Below are positions 48,258 through 59,642 of a DNA stretch of 64,000 nucleotides, one piece after another (position 1 is the stretch's first letter; each line of letters begins with the position of its first letter). Both the position numbers and the translations under genes were made by a program. The stretch lies in NCBI GenBank assembly GCA_018340375.1, contig JAFFJZ010000004.1:24092001-24156000 (forward strand), given 5' to 3'. Origin of the DNA: Gonatopus flavifemur (lineage: Eukaryota > Arthropoda > Insecta > Hymenoptera > Dryinidae). Below the pieces are notes generated by a model. The model did no database searches and was not told where the DNA came from. It saw nothing but the letters and a program-made list of their open reading frames with translations.

Positions 48258-49175
48258 AGACATTTCATTTCATTTCATTCCATTTCATGCTGTATTATGT
48301 CCTAGAGCTGGGTTCTTCAAGAACAATGTATAAGTAGAAATACAAATTAATATCACAAGTAAGAATATAAGTTTAAAAAGAGAGTACCCCAGATACAAAA
48401 AATGATACAGAGACTAGGCTTCTACGTGCTACATAAAGTAGAAAACCAGAAATAAATGAAAAGAGCAAAAGAATAATACTCGCAGTTCAAATATCATCAC
48501 ATAGATGCTCATTCTGCACTATCAATTCAAAAACAAAAAGAAAAACATAACTACCAATTGTCTTACAAGTATAATTATAGCATAGATTGAAAATAGTGAT
48601 TACCAGCAGATGATGAACAGACCAAAAGCACAAATAAACGTAGGTAACCAAGTAAATATAATAACAAAAAGAATTACCTTAGGTAGTCGGAAAGTGTTGG
48701 TTTCCGCTGATACAAAGAGTAATAACAAAACAATAGTTCTATTCAATACTTTGATGAATCATAACTCAATCGTAGGAAGTAAGAAATAAGTAGCAGACCG
48801 AGCCCAAAATGATTCTGAATGAAGTATAAGCTTATTATAGGCAAGAAAAGAGCAGGAGAAGAGCTGAGCAGCCTGAAGTTCGTATGAGTGTGCAAAAAGC
48901 TTAGATCTAAAAGCGCTTTTTGATGGACGACACCTTATCTCCTCTGGTAAGCAATTCCATAATCTACAGCTTCTAATAAAGAATGAGTTGGTAAAGGTCG
49001 TAGCACGATGAGTAGGAATTACCAGGGTATAAGGGTCTGATCTGGTGAATCGTGATTGATAAGTTGAGGTATAAGTAAATCGACTGAAAAGATAGCTAGG
49101 AGTAGTGAAAATACTAAATAGTAGCATGCCTAGGCAATAATTCCTCCGACCATCAATCCTCAGCCAACCTAGCTT
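48258..49175 (-). mobile_element. 5'-truncated LINE (non-LTR retrotransposon) 3' end
   Basis: On the minus strand the fragment holds the C-terminus of an ORF2-type reverse transcriptase polyprotein (to the stop at 48759) and about 500 bp of 3' untranslated sequence. It ends in an (ATGAA)n tail at 48261-48288. The 5' truncation point near 49175 and the simple-repeat tail are typical of target-primed reverse transcription. The clade (L2/CR1/Jockey-like) cannot be fixed from this piece. Confidence 0.8.
48759..49175 (-). pseudogene. LINE reverse-transcriptase C-terminal fragment
   Basis: The minus-strand frame reads KLGWLRIDGRRNYC, then IFTTPSYLFSRF, then LVIPTHRATTFTNSFFIRSC and RLWNCLPEEIR. 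This matches the conserved C-terminal stretch after the thumb in many LINE ORF2 proteins, where an HRT...NSF...LWN-LP motif precedes the stop. The reverse transcriptase catalytic FADD motif and the endonuclease lie upstream and are missing. The usable frame continues for about 45 codons past the motif to a stop at 48759. Confidence 0.82.
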
Positions 49176-49179
49176 AGAC

Positions 49180-50800
49180 AGACAGATAAATAGAAAGACA
49201 CAAACCCAAAATTCTTCCCTGACCCAAGAGGAATATTCTGGTCTAAGAAATTTTCATTTTGGAGACTAAAAAAGTTTCAATCCCTTAAAACGATCACATA
49301 GCTTCCCTCTAAACGAGTAAACAAACGTGAAGGACGGATTTTTGAGTCAAGACAGTTATATTTAAAAAAAAACATGTCTCATTACCTTGAGATCAAAATA
49401 GATATCCTATCTTGATGAATGATAATATGCATTTTTATAATAAATGAATAAATGAAAAATAAAAGCAAAATAAATAATTCTTCCAACATGAGTTTGGAAT
49501 AGCAAAACTGACTTTTAATGTCTCTTTGAATAGAATTGTTTTGAGAAATATGTTACCATTTCATCAAAAGTATTTTACAAATGCATACCACGAAATCTGA
49601 ACTGAAATAAGTCCTGGAATTTGGAATGAATCAAACAGCTTTCCTCTTGGGTATATATATGTAATAAAAAAACCATCACGAGCACAAGTCATCATACATC
49701 GTTGCTTGTCCTCTCAGTTGTACGCGATGTTTGCTCAAGGCACTGGATTCTTAAAATTCATTCTCATAATCCTCCCAAAGGTGCAGGTTGTTTCTTTAAT
49801 GAAAAACTTAAGGCAATGTTCAGCACAAAGCTCTCCGTGCGTTACACGACAATATACACTGGAGAGTTTATATGCATTGAAAGGGAGAATAAAATTACAC
49901 CGATGATCTGTGTTGTTGTACATGCATCGGGTGTGTAACAATAATAACAATCGCTTACAATGCTTTCATGCGGTTCAAATAAAATTCTGTGGGAGTATTT
50001 GAATTATGCCTTCAGCCCAAAAGTAATAAATACAATTCTAAAAGAAATAAAAGAGAATTTAATTGAGCCTTCTCTATATACGACACAAGGCTAAGAGTGA
50101 ATACAAAGGAATACAAAAAAATAACAGAACAAAGTAATGTGGGTTTCTAGACAAATATTCTTATTGCTGTTTTATTTCTCAGACATGAAACATTTCATCG
50201 CAATAAAGAACGTTGTTAACAATGTTGAAAACAACATTATCCCCTTTTCTCCGGATTATTTTTATCTTGAATCAAATTTGTTTTAAAGTTATAGAATAAA
50301 ACCGTGATGAAAGTTTTACAGTTCATTTGTTGTAAAACTCTCCAACAGCTGAACTCAGTCGACGTGGTATCACAGGTACTATAATACAGAACCCTTGTAT
50401 ATTTTCTCACATTTTTAACATAAAATCGGAACTTCAATAATACATAATGCATGATTTTTATATTGTGACTGAACAATAATTGCGGGCTTGCGTGATAACC
50501 TTGTAATAAGGTTGAATTCCTATCTGGGATGAAGTGTCAATATACCATCATCACACGAATCTGATACACTTCCTTCCTATCTATGAGGTTGAACGAATCA
50601 CTCTTCAATAGTTAAAAAAAAGCATAAATGAAAACTTGCAGCTTGAAGACAAAATAAGCTAGGAGAGATCAATTTTTTCCGCTTGAAGAATAATTATTGT
50701 AGAAAATGTATCAACATGAAAGATTCTTCAAGGAATTGTTTACATTCAAAATAATGGGGGAAATAGCGAAATGAAGAATTATATTTCTTGAAAAAGGGAA
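49180..50800. other. No gene recognised
   Basis: Short frames only (for example two overlapping ones at 49702-49938). A CCCAGATA-ended fragment lies near 50480-50530 (ending TATCTGGGA). Confidence 0.45.
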
Positions 50801-51351
50801 AATACACGGAGAAAAATGTGTATGGTAGAACCAGCAATATAAGAATTGTCAACATTTTATTGCTGGTTATGCAATAAGTTGTTCTTCGTACAGCAACAGC
50901 AGATTGTTTCGTTAACAAGGATTGTATTGCTGAAAATCACTGGTTAAAATGACAATATGAGTTGCCATTTCAACTCACAATAAACATTGTCGATTTGACA
51001 AAACAATATCAAGCAGCGACAGCAATGAGTATCACAGAATTAACAAAGTTGTCGTGACAAAATTTATTTATTGTCAAAACAGCTATATATTCTGAACGTA
51101 TTAAGCGGTATTATTATTCCTGTGAGAATTTAATTTTGATCCACTTCAGGAGACAGTTAAAAATGATATCCAAGTGATATACATTCTTCTACAAACCCTT
51201 CTTCGATGAGGTTTTTCTTGAATTCACAAACATAAGAATCAATCACAATTTCTGATTGATTAACAAACTTTACATAAGTTTAACAAACAAATTTGACGAG
51301 TTTCATTCGTTTCTGAAAAAATTCCTGTGGTTTAAATCCCAATTCATTCTT

Positions 51352-51616
51352 GGGTCGAAAAATTTGGCCGGTTTTTGTCCTCTTGTCTCATTTTTAGACT
51401 GATTTTGTCCTGATGGTTGATTAATACGGACAACAACAGTACTTTTTCAAGATTCCAGTCTGAATTTGTCCTCAATCACTTTTACTCGCTGGAGAAAAAT
51501 TTAAGATTCAAATCTTGAAAAAGTACTGTTCTTGTCCGCAATAATCAACCATCAGGACAAGATCAGTCTAAAAATGAAATAAGAGGACAAAAACCGTCCA
51601 AATTTTTCGACTCGGG
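51352..51616. mobile_element. MITE with long inverted arms (GTCGAAAAATTTGG ends)
   Basis: GTCGAAAAATTTGGCCGG pairs with CCGTCCAAATTTTTCGAC. Pairing continues for about 105 bp through GTCCTGATGGTTGATTA and GTACTTTTTCAAGATT. The flanks AATTCATTC and AATTTATTC (one mismatch) may be a 9 bp target duplication. Confidence 0.75.
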
Positions 51617-51728
51617 AATTTATTCAATGTGCACAATTTTATGTTTGTCTTGAATACATTTTCATCGTTAACTCTGAACAAAGTCGAGGATTACCATAAA
51701 TGGCAATTCAAGTACTCAGTTGTCATTT

Positions 51729-51800
51729 TGGAGATCTGCTGATGTGATAAATGCTTTGTTTCTCACTCGGAGGACCCAGGTTCGAATCTCGTTAAGGCGA
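51729..51800 (+). other. tRNA-like sequence, copy of the one at 2003
   Basis: GCTGATGTGATAAATGC, TTTGTTTCTCACTCG and the box B CAGGTTCGAATCTC align with the 2003-2073 site over about 60 bp with roughly a dozen differences. Confidence 0.45.
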
Positions 51801-52115
51801 CTTTCCAATATTGGAACTTACAATCGCCTTTTCTTCACATATGAATCAAACACCACATCGTAATAGAATGTTTGTAGGGATAAATTCGGATGAGAAATTG
51901 TTTTCCTCAGTCAAAAGTAATATTTTTTGAATAAGTAAATATAAATTATTGATAATAACGGAATATTTGAATTGTTGATAATGTTGAAAATATAAAATTG
52001 GTGCCAGTTTAGCAATAGTGACGGTCACATTTTTACGATATTTACTGTGGGTTGATATATAACAATATTTGATTGGCAATTCAACAATATTATTGTTAGT
52101 TTTTTTCTCCGTGTA

Positions 52116-52414
52116 CACGGAAAGACCGAGTCTATTAATATTTAGAAAAATGACTGTCAATTTAGGGAAAACGAGGATTGCTGGAAAATATTTGTAGTGA
52201 GTCTACTAAAAATGCGTAGTCGATGTATTGACAATTGATAGTTTCACTGTGAAAAATACCAATGAAACTATCAACTGTTGATATTTTGACTACGAATTCT
52301 TGGTAGACTCACTACGAATATTTTTCAGCGATCCTCTTTTTCCCTAAATTGACAGTCATTTTCCTAAACGTTGATAAATTCTCCCTAAACATCAATAAAC
52401 CCGGTTTATCCGTG
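52116..52414. mobile_element. CACGG-ended MITE (family C, copy 2), TA duplication
   Basis: CACGGAAAGACCGAGTCTAT to GGTTTATCCGTG, with TA at 52114-52115 and 52415-52416. The left arm carries AAAAATGACTGTCAATTTAG and the right arm its inverse. It abuts another CACGG end and shares one TA with it. Confidence 0.85.
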
Positions 52415-52800
52415 TAGGTTTAATCGTAATTCATTCTCTTCCTAAGCGGAAATTTTACCGAAAACTTTAGGAATATGACTTCAATAGAGGAGCCTGAGTC
52501 ATTCAGGATTCAAGTCAGGCTAGCAACGCTGTTCTGAAATAACGGCTGAAATCTCCAGAACAATTTCGTAAGTGTTTCAAACAATTGAATCATTTCTACT
52601 TCGTGAGATGTTAAGGAGAGTAAGCAACAACATCAATAATCAGATATTTTCATACACTTTTCTATCCAAAAAACATTATCGACATTATCTCAGGCACAGG
52701 TTGTGTGACATAAATGATCAAAGTTGTGCTTCCATTGAATGTTTTGTAGGCATACATACATTCATATTCTGAACAGAAAACGAATACTCACTGGACAAAA

Positions 52801-53014
52801 TGTTGCAAAAATTTTCTGGAACATCCCAGAGACTGTTTATGTCCTACTATTGTAACTTTCGAATGAAATGTTTCAAAAAACATCTCAGGAACATTTATGG
52901 AACATGAAACATTCCTGCGACGTTTCAGATATATTCTTCTGAAACATGTAATTCGAAACATCACAATGACAGGACATTAGCAGTCTCTGGGGAGTTTCAG
53001 AAACGTTTCGCAAT
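52801..53014. mobile_element. MITE with TGTTGCAAAAATTTTCTGG ends
   Basis: The left TTGCAAAAATTTTCTGGAAC with CCCAGAGACTG pairs with the right CAGTCTCTGGG and GTTTCAGAAACGTTTCGCAA. The interior alternates ATGTTTC and GAAACAT words. Confidence 0.7.
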
Positions 53015-53024
53015 ATTCCATACA

Positions 53025-53230
53025 CAGTAAAAAGTTTTGAGTATTTTCAATACACTTGCATGTCCCAAACGGTCCAAAGTTTGTGTTGAGCATTGACACA
53101 AAAAATGTGTGAAATTAATACACTGAAGTGTTAAGTTTACATTGAAAATCTGTCAGTTTGACGTTCATCTGTGTTGATTTTCAACACGAACTTTGTAAGG
53201 ACCGTTTCCAACACAAATCTTTTTACTGTG
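53025..53230. mobile_element. CACAG-ended MITE, TA duplication
   Basis: CACAGTAAAAAGTTTTGAG to CAAATCTTTTTACTGTG, with TA at 53023-53024 and 53231-53232. Inverted inner words AACGGTCC/GGACCGTT and TTTGTGTTGA/TCAACACGAA are present. Confidence 0.8.
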
Positions 53231-53689
53231 TACTGAAGAAAATATTTGGAGTTTTACATCTTTGAATATAGGAAAATTCCCAATTCTCACATGGGAAATG
53301 AATTCATGTATATCAATTTCCTTATAAAATATATGGAAATACCATTCTCTTCAGTTTTCATGGTAAATGCATGAGAATTTTTGGATGTTCATGGGAAATT
53401 TGCCATAGAGATGTATGTGTCAATTACTTCAAATAACAATACGAGACATTTTTTACAGTAAATATTATAATTATATCTGATTTGTATAATTGCCATGAGC
53501 CTGGATATAATCAATTCTAACTAAAACTAATGAGTGACACCAAGTTCCACACAATAACAACAAAATTTCCACATGGGTACAATTACTTTCGGCGCGAGAG
53601 AAGAAATGGAAAGTCGGAAAGAATACCGTACACAATCACGGAAGATGGTTGAAAAGGCACAGAAGAATTGAGTGGAGTAATTCAAAGTC

Positions 53690-53852
53690 ATTGAAATACT
53701 TTTACCTGCTAACCAACAGGTCTTCGTCAGCTCGAGGAACGCGAATGTCTAGTCGGTCAACGAATTGTGCACGAGACGCACCTGCCTCGCAACAGTTTGC
53801 CGGCAAAAATATCGAGCAGCTGCGGGAGAATCTCGTAATTGGTCGCGAGTAG
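53690..53852. other. Exon-like segment, unproven
   Basis: This is the stretch that looks most like coding DNA outside transposons: GC-richer than its surroundings, open on both strands. On the plus strand CTGCTAACCAACAG at 53707-53720 resembles a branch point plus 3' splice site. The following frame reads SQQFAGKNIEQLRENLVIGR to a stop at 53850. On the minus strand an alternative frame ends at a donor-like AGCAGGTAAAAG. I recognise no family in either. Confidence 0.25.
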
Positions 53853-53854
53853 TA

Positions 53855-54005
53855 TCCGAATGGCCATTGTAGAAAAAGATTAAGAAAAAGTCAGAAACAT
53901 ATTCACACATTATCTGCTACATCAGCCTTCATGGTGCAAAAAACCCGAAAAAGGAATGTTGCTGGAGTTTAAATCGTTCATTGAAACGAGTTGATAATAA
54001 AATAA
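53855..54005. other. Unassigned
   Basis: Nothing recognisable. Confidence 0.4.
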
Positions 54006-54010
54006 CGAAA

Positions 54011-54182
54011 TACTTAGCTGTTAAAGACCCAAAATCTTGCAGTACATTTTTTGATCGATGTTTTCAAATTGCAAAAAATTACAAAGAAGTTTTTCAAGAA
54101 GATAAATAACGATGATTCATTAGATTTTGAGAGTTTGCAGTTTCGTTTCGTTTCTATAAACGATTCAAACTTCAAGAACATA
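54011..54182 (+). repeat. Dispersed repeat of about 170 bp (copy 2)
   Basis: It parallels 44449-44620 throughout. Its end TTCTATAAACGATTCAAACT also recurs at about 17680 and, in altered form, at about 56820. Confidence 0.7.
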
Positions 54183-54189
54183 AAAAGGA

Positions 54190-55245
54190 TAGGAATTCAT
54201 CATGATTTCGTTGATTGCAAACATTTCATGTTCTTCATCTTCAATTTGCACGATATTCATTGTGAAAAACATTTAATGCAAGATTGGGTAATGTGGAGAT
54301 GAAATGTTTATTCCAAATTCATTGTACACTCACAGAAGAGCCCCTTCCAAAAATAGCACGGTTCATTACCCCTCGAAATAACCTCTCGCTGTGTAACTCA
54401 TCGATCATATAAAATGAAATATCGTAAAGCGTAACGTTATGTGTTGTTTTTGTGATTAACCATTGCCATTAGAGATATCTGGAATTTTCATAATTGATTT
54501 TGAATTTTAAGGGCTATATGTCAGAATGTGACAATGTAGTTCACATATTGTGGACGGCTTTGCAACGCATGTTATTGTAATTTCATATTCATATCAGCTT
54601 ATTCTACTTGGATTTCATATCTATGCTGTCAGTTTTAATGGAGAATACTAGTATTTTGTAATAATTGCGTGATTTTTTTATTGATTTGGAGGCAGAATGA
54701 TATTTTTTGTGAATATATTGTGAGGTGTTATCAATAATTTATAGAGAATATTGATTTTATAAAGTTGGTTCGGATTTACAAGTTCGTTTGAATGAATTTC
54801 CCGAATGAATCAATCCATAGAATTCAGAAACATCAAGTTAAATGTAATTGATACCCTATTAGACTCTGTTGGAAAATTTATGCCTAATTTTTACCGTTTA
54901 CATCCTCAAGAAATGGAATCAGAAATTGGTAGATTTTTAGTACTTACTGATCTCTGTTATACATTGAATAGAAAATGAACTAAAATCGTCATTTGCATTT
55001 TGAATAGGATGGTAAAAAATGGAGAGAAATTTTAAAGAATATGAGTTCATTATTACATAAATTCATATATAACATAAAGTAAAGCATGAGAAATCAATTT
55101 CTAGGATGTATCTTAAACAATTGCGAGAGAATACAAGAATTTCTCTACTCAGAACCATTTGTGAGCATTAAAAATGATTCATTCATATGGGTCATGCATT
55201 TGTTAAGTATTTTAGAATGTTCTGATGGAATGATCGTATTTATTT
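54190..55245. other. No gene recognised
   Basis: Strongly AT-rich, no structure detected. Confidence 0.5.
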
Positions 55246-55251
55246 TTTTAA

Positions 55252-55536
55252 CCCTCTAACCGTAACTCCGGTCTCACAGACCACTATCAAAATTGTATTT
55301 GCTCGTAATTCGAAGTTTTTTGGTTGAATTGTTCGACATTTCATCCCTACTCTGCACAGAATTGCTCAGGAAGTTCAGTACATAGGCCCACTATCCCACC
55401 TCGTAGACATTCTCAATGATCGAAAGGATGTTTCCTTCACTCCTAACAACTTTGAATATCTAGAAGAAGGTAATAGCGGTCTGTCAGACCGGGGGTTACG
55501 GTTGACGTAATTTTGAGGAGGGTTACGGTTCAAGGG
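55252..55536 (+). mobile_element. TTAA-flanked MITE (piggyBac-like)
   Basis: The ends CCCTCTAACCGTAA and TTACGGTTCAAGGG are inverted repeats. TTAA lies at 55248-55251 and 55537-55540. A TTAA duplication with CCC-starting ends is the piggyBac pattern. The arms carry CCGGTCTCACAGACC and GGTCTGTCAGACCGG. A truncated relative is at 41611-41740. Confidence 0.8.
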
Positions 55537-56193
55537 TTAATCATTTTGCCCAAGATACAAATGGTTGTTCGGAGTCTTCTATCATGTTCGATTCAAGTCC
55601 TCTTATGGAAGAAGGAAAAAGTGCAATGCGGAATGATCACGATTGGTCAATTTCCAGTTTTATTCGAGGATAATTAATCAATTGTAATTGTTTCGCGTTG
55701 TACTTTTTTGCTCCATGGGGGAAAGTGGCCTAAGATAAATAAAGTATTTGTAACATTGAAGAACAGTTCGTGTCAAGTCAAGTTTCATTCATTCTCGTTC
55801 TTCTTTTACGTTCATGTTTATGATATTTGTGTAAATAGTCCTTCCTTGTGTTTTCTTGCAACAGATTTTTTTGTATCATGTTCAAAGATCATGAACTCAA
55901 TAATCAAACTCTCAAACGAAATTTCTTATACTGAACATCATATATATATATATGTCGTTTCCCAATCGTTCGAATTAGAATATATATGTGCATATACATT
56001 TTATCCTTTAGGAGAAATATTTTGAAATAGAACCATCACCTTCCCCCGGTCATGCATTAAAGAAGCGTTGTCCCTTCAGGGTTCAAACATTTGGCAACCC
56101 AAGACGTTGCGCACGAGATTTAGCATGCTGGAACTCACTAGTGTTTTGATTGATCTTATGTTAATTTTATGTTCTGATGTTATGTTTTGTTAA

Positions 56194-56424
56194 CTCTCAT
56201 CACTTATATGGGATAAAAATGATCCCAACCTCAACTTGACTCAAATTTAAACCTGAATGACTTATTAAGACCTATGCGGCCATTTGGTGAGAGTTCGAGT
56301 TAAAAGAGTCTCTGCTAAATATCCAATATGCTATCGTTAATTATTCCTGCTGTTTGTGTAGTTGAATATCAATTTGACCCCATATAAGTGATATGTCATT
56401 TTTGAGAGGTATGAGTGATGAGGG
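56194..56424. mobile_element. TTAA-flanked MITE, second family
   Basis: CTCTCATCACTTATATGGG at the left pairs with CCCATATAAGTGAT and GTGATGAGGG at the right. The right arm has about 25 extra bases. TTAA lies at 56190-56193 and 56425-56428. Confidence 0.7.
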
Positions 56425-57155
56425 TTAATGTTATGTTATGGTTACATCAATTCACACTATACACTGTCGTTTCATGAGAAATTTTTTTTCCAATGGATTG
56501 ATTAAAGCAAAAAATTTACAGTGTATCGAAACGAGAATCACAATGAACCAGTGAGCAAAGTACGAAAAGCGTTTTCAGAAAAAATGACAAATCAAACCGG
56601 TATTCAAAGTTACACTGAATAACAATATTTCATTAACCTTGTCATGTATCTCGTTGAAGTTTGAATTATTTATGTAAGCGAATGGAAATATCAATCATAT
56701 TTGCCTTTACAGATTGAATCCGGATCGTGAACGGTATTTATTATTTATCACAATTAATGATCGAATGAATTCGATGATTATCAAGCTTGAAGTGAAATTC
56801 GTAAAATTAAATTTCAAATTCGTTTTATTGAACGATTCAAACTTTCCCAACATTACCATATGTATGTTTTACTCATCTTCTTTTCTCACTTTTCTATGTA
56901 TTCCTTTGATCTTCTCTCTATTTATGATTCATCATTGGCTAATGTGCTCCTTGCTTACCGACACTGTTTGGTTTATAAACGATTCTTTTTTCTCATAAAT
57001 GTGTTAATGGCAGGGAAGGAGTTAATGATGAGTCGTATATGGAATGCCTATCATGATTCTCGTCTTAATAATCAACACATTACAAAATCAATTTATTTAG
57101 AAAATCCAAAATTGTTTCAACAGTGTCTTCTAGTCATAAGTTCTCCAAATACTCA

Positions 57156-57262
57156 CACGGAAAGACCGGATCTATTATTATTAAGAAAAATGACGGTCAA
57201 TTTAGGGGAAACGAGGATCGCTGAAAAATATTCGTAGTGAGTCTACTAAAAATTCGTAGTCG
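57156..57262 (+). mobile_element. CACGG-ended MITE (family C, copy 3), left half only
   Basis: CACGGAAAGACCGGATCTAT and AAAAATGACGGTCAATTTAG through AATTCGTAGTCGAC match the left arm of 52116-52414. The sequence then changes abruptly. The right half is lost or replaced by the segment at 57263-57450. Confidence 0.8.
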
Positions 57263-57518
57263 ACCCTTGTGAAAATAAAGTGTTACACTGTAGTTACAGT
57301 GCAATGCGCGGTTCATCCGAATGTACCCGGAGTGGTGTTTCGCGCCGTGGAATGCACTGCAAATGTATTTTGTTACACTTCGTTTTTACCAGGGGATGTA
57401 TTAGAAATTAGAATTAAATCGTATGCCATTGGTTCCCGTGTCTGCGATTAAATTTCAAGATGGATTTAGTTTTTGTTGCAACTAAAAAAATATAATAATG
57501 GTTATCAGATAAAGTATA

Positions 57519-57754
57519 CACGGAGAAAAAAGGTCTAATAAGAAGTACCATACTTTATAGTGTCTGAGCATCAGTCTTGTCCAAATCAAATTATTTACGT
57601 GAAAATACCTCTAAAAGTACCATACTGGCTTGGACTTTCCTAAAGAAGTATACTACTTTTGTGGATATTTTTATGTAAATAATTTGATCTGGACAAGACT
57701 GATGCTTGAACACTATAAAGTATGGTACTTTTTAGTAGATCCTTTTTCTCCGTG
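57519..57754. mobile_element. CACGG-ended MITE, TA duplication
   Basis: Two inverted arms of about 100 bp: CACGGAGAAAAAAGGTCTAA pairs with CCTTTTTCTCCGTG, and AAGTACCATACTTTATAGTG pairs with CACTATAAAGTATGGTACTT. TA at 57517-57518 and 57755-57756. Confidence 0.88.
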
Positions 57755-57759
57755 TAGTA

Positions 57760-58405
57760 ATCGGAGGACATAATCCATTAGGACGTGAAATACTATACGT
57801 ATACTATAGGATACTATATCTATCAGTGTTTAGCAGGAGTATAGTAACTGTTACGAGAGTTATGATGAATTGTCATACACCGACTGTCATTTATCGTCAT
57901 ATTGAATCATATCTTCCCGTTACTATATTTGTATGAAAATGTTCATCATATTTTTCCTCCGTGTAATAGATATGAGATTTGTGTGACAGTAATTTGTTAC
58001 AAGATTATTTTATGTTGTAATTTTCCCCGCGCGGAAATTCAGAGTTTCGCAACGGTTCCACAAATTGTCTCGTGTTGTCTCCCAAGTGTCTGGCCTATGA
58101 AACAATCCGATATCTTGATAATCTCGCTTAAAGGCTCACATACCTAATATTGCTTCAGATAACTTCAAATTTTAACTTTTTTGAGCGTATGAAATATTTT
58201 GTTTTCTCATTGAATTTTTAGTGATGCATGTATTGATTTTTCATCTTTGACTAATCGATCATGCAATTTTCCGCTATAGGAGAAGCATTTCCTCTAAAAT
58301 CCATTTCCATTCTTGAATATTACGATAATTTGAATTATATTGTAGTTCTTGAGAAGGTACTATAGGATCGCTAATTCAATACTTTATTGAAGATTTGGAA
58401 TTACA
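57760..58405. other. No gene recognised
   Basis: A lone CACGG-type right end (TTTTTCCTCCGTG near 57963) is visible without a partner. Confidence 0.4.
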
Positions 58406-58409
58406 ATAG

Positions 58410-58540
58410 TGATGGGCGATATTTATCGATATTTGTGGATATCGATATTTTTTAGATGATATATCGATATTTTTCTGTCCGATATATATCGCTATCGATA
58501 TATTTTACCTTAAAAATATCGAAATTCGATATATACTTTT
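58410..58540. mobile_element. hAT-like terminus with ATCGATA repeats
   Basis: TAGTGATGGGCGATATTTAT opens a 120 bp run of ATATCGATA and CGATATAT words. This resembles one end of a hAT element with subterminal binding repeats. No opposite end was found. Confidence 0.45.
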
Positions 58541-59390
58541 TGGTGATGAATTCATACAAATTTTCAACTGATCAGCAGAATAAAATATTTTATAATTTCC
58601 CATTAGCTTGGAAAATTTTCTCTTGTCAGAGTGACCAACTGTGCATAATTTATGCCCTTTTTCCTTTAGATCGATTCATCAAAATATTCAATTAAATACA
58701 ATGGCCAATGAAAAAAATTGAACAATTTTAGAATTGGTCATATCGACTCTTGTTTACTCAAAACACCTATCGGAAGCATGGATATACAAGTCTGGAAACT
58801 TTGATGGTAAAGGAAGTTTCTATTGAAGGCTATGTTATCTGGTGCAATCTCTGCAATCTTTCGTGGTGTTCAAATCTAGGTATAATGCCGCGGAAAATTT
58901 TACTGACAAGTCGCGACGCTATACCTCGATCGTAGCGCCATTCATACATTTAATACATCAAATTATGAATTGTGTATTCACTTTTTCAATTTCGACGGTG
59001 ATATTTGGATTTTCGACATTCATGAAAATCTACTAGTATTATCTATCCACATTCCCATGCTGGTAGGGGCACTGAGAAAATGATTCAATGATATTTACTA
59101 AATGTTTTTTTGAATAGCGCGATTTGATTTTTTTTTTTCAATATAACCAAATTCGATTTTGGTCAATCCACATTTGTTTCCTGTAAATAAATGAGAATTG
59201 CGTTTATGTTAATCAGATATTCACTGTTAATGAAAAACAACTTCAGTTCAATGAAACATTATTCATACCAAACAAATATTCAATTCTTTGTATTTTATAA
59301 AATATTTTAAAAATATAATTAAACTGTTCTTTCTTCTAACTTATTTCCCGATCATGATTTCAGTGAAGATGATTCCCAGGTCTGCTTTGA
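58541..59390. other. No gene recognised
   Basis: Short frames only. Confidence 0.45.
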
Positions 59391-59436
59391 CAAATGTACC
59401 ATGCTTGGTGCCAAGTTTGAATCAATGCTAGTCAAC

Positions 59437-59642
59437 AGGGTACCCAAGGTCCCATATAATAAAAAAATACTATATTCACTAGTGCCATCTGAAACTTAGG
59501 CGGAACTAAGGATCACACATATAAGTATCTGTGTATTTGAATATGACTGCATGTTCGTGCTAGTAGGAACGGACTATCGTCACCTACATCTCGGGCGGTT
59601 TTAACTGAAAAATAATTTCTCCATTAGGACCTTGGGTACCCT
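59437..59642. mobile_element. MULE-like MITE with 10 bp target duplication
   Basis: AGGGTACCCAAGGTCC and GGACCTTGGGTACCCT form a perfect 16 bp inverted repeat. GCTAGTCAAC is duplicated at 59427-59436 and 59643-59652. The related copy at about 32110 has the uninterrupted site once. A 9-10 bp duplication suggests the Mutator-like superfamily. Confidence 0.88.

Larger units (their letters stand above)
50805..52113. mobile_element. CACGG-ended element with nested inserts (tentative)
   Basis: It starts CACGGAGAAAAATGTGTATG after TA (50803-50804) and ends TTTTTTTCTCCGTG before TA (52114-52115), but the arms match only over the outer dozen bases. Repeated AATATTGTTGA and TCAACAATATT words occur near both ends. 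The 51352-51616 MITE and the 51729 tRNA-like site lie inside. Confidence 0.45.

Noticed and set aside
57269..57451. 60-codon frame with protein-like composition
   Set aside because: The segment contains inverted words (CAGTGCAATG against CATTCCAC...GCACTG), suggesting a MITE remnant; no family recognised.
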